Shown piece after piece: positions 5,664 to 6,121 of a stretch of 6,121 bases of DNA; the first letter of the stretch is position 1; the number at the start of each line of letters is the position of its first letter. Origin of the DNA: an uncultured Verrucomicrobiota bacterium. GTDB taxonomy: Bacteria > Verrucomicrobiota > Kiritimatiellia > RFP12 > UBA1067. Where the stretch lies: assembly GCA_947305825.1 (NCBI GenBank), contig CAMZET010000094.1:1-6121 (forward strand), in the 5' to 3' direction. The notes beneath the pieces are model-generated. The model was given only the letters and a program-made list of their open reading frames with translations. It ran no database searches and was not told the DNA's origin. The position numbers and the translations under genes are program-made.

Positions 5664-6121
5664 GGTTTGGCAGTGACGAACCAGGATTTGCCGCACATGT
5701 GGCAGGTGACGGCGACCGTATCCGGGAGTCCGGCGCGGTCTTCCGGGGCCAGTGCGTCGAACATGGCCTGCGCTCGCTCTTGAGAGCACCGGCACGCGAA
5801 GGCAAGCGGCGTCTCGCGTTTGAGCGTCGCGTTCGGGAAGCCGAGTTTTTTGAGTATGGTCCGCGCAGAGGCGCTTGGCGCGACGTTCGCGATGGCCTCG
5901 CGGGCGAACGAGGCGTTGTCCGCGCACGGGGAGTCCGGCATGATTTCCAAGAGGACGGCGCGCGCTTGGAGGACTTCGACTTCCTGCGTGACGGCGGCGG
6001 CGGATTTGACGGCCGCGTTGCGCTGGAGGGAGTCGGCGAAATAGCCGTCGAGGCTTGCCGCGCCGCCCTGCGAAAGAATCCGGCCCGGCACCGAGCGCGT
6101 CACCTGGTAGATGCGTTTGCC
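5660..6121 (-). CDS. hslO: Hsp33 redox-regulated chaperone, C-terminal half (5' end outside window)
   Basis: Hsp33 is a cytoplasmic holdase chaperone activated by oxidation and unfolding, when its zinc-binding cysteines form disulfides. The frame is open to the right edge (it begins GKRIYQVTRS), so the start lies outside. The 153 visible residues are roughly the second half of a typical protein of about 290 residues; the GTG at 6101-6103 is internal. The C-terminal zinc/redox switch is complete: CRC at 5786-5794 and CHMC at 5693-5704, with 27 residues between, matching the family pattern CxCx(27-32)CxxC. Upstream, SLDGYFADSLQRNAAV resembles the conserved YFxxSEQ region of the family, with SLQ in place of SEQ. 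The TGA stop at 5660-5662 overlaps the alr ATG. The pairing suggests shared expression, though no metabolic link between the two is known to me. Confidence 0.92.
   Translation of the reverse strand, partial: GKRIYQVTRSVPGRILSQGGAASLDGYFADSLQRNAAVKSAAAVTQEVEVLQARAVLLEIMPDSPCADNASFAREAIANVAPSASARTILKKLGFPNATLKRETPLAFACRCSQERAQAMFDALAPEDRAGLPDTVAVTCHMCGKSWFVTAKP

Overview
The window is a compact, GC-rich bacterial chromosomal segment made of housekeeping genes. There are no transfer RNA or ribosomal RNA genes, CRISPR arrays, insertion sequences or phage genes. It holds seven protein genes, two of them cut by the window edges. No gene-free stretch exceeds about 110 bases. The organism cannot be named from this alone. 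A fucokinase-type GHMP kinase, a pyrophosphate-type phosphofructokinase and a lysine/arginine/alanine-rich protein tail would suit a Gram-negative, possibly anaerobic or gut-associated lineage, for example in the PVC group (Verrucomicrobiota, Kiritimatiellota, Lentisphaerota). This is a low-confidence inference.

Layout: at the left edge the C-terminal part of a fucokinase-like GHMP kinase runs rightward (1-792). Everything else runs leftward. Read in the direction of transcription the order is hslO (Hsp33, cut by the right edge), alr (alanine racemase), ribH (lumazine synthase), a pyrophosphate-type phosphofructokinase, a degenerate HAD-like protein, and mazG. The kinase and mazG converge and overlap tail to tail by 14 bases.

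Transcription: hslO and alr overlap by an ATGA junction, so they are probably translationally coupled. Between alr and ribH lies a textbook sigma-70 promoter on the minus strand: TTGACA, a 17-base spacer, TATAAT and an extended -10 TG. Its -35 box contains the alr stop codon. It probably starts a second unit, ribH - pfp - HAD - mazG. A strong GC hairpin without a U-tract lies between pfp and the HAD gene and may attenuate or process that transcript.

How the genes fit together: the set covers cell-wall precursor supply (D-alanine), a flavin precursor, reversible PPi-linked glycolysis, clean-up of non-canonical NTPs and oxidative-stress chaperoning. They look like a housekeeping neighbourhood rather than one pathway. 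The most unusual feature is the phosphofructokinase: an otherwise standard catalytic body followed by a tail of about 53 residues with three AT-hook-like GRP/GRK motifs. The second is the HAD-like protein, whose nucleophile and metal-binding acids appear to be lost. The third is a lumazine synthase with several substitutions in usually conserved active-site loops.
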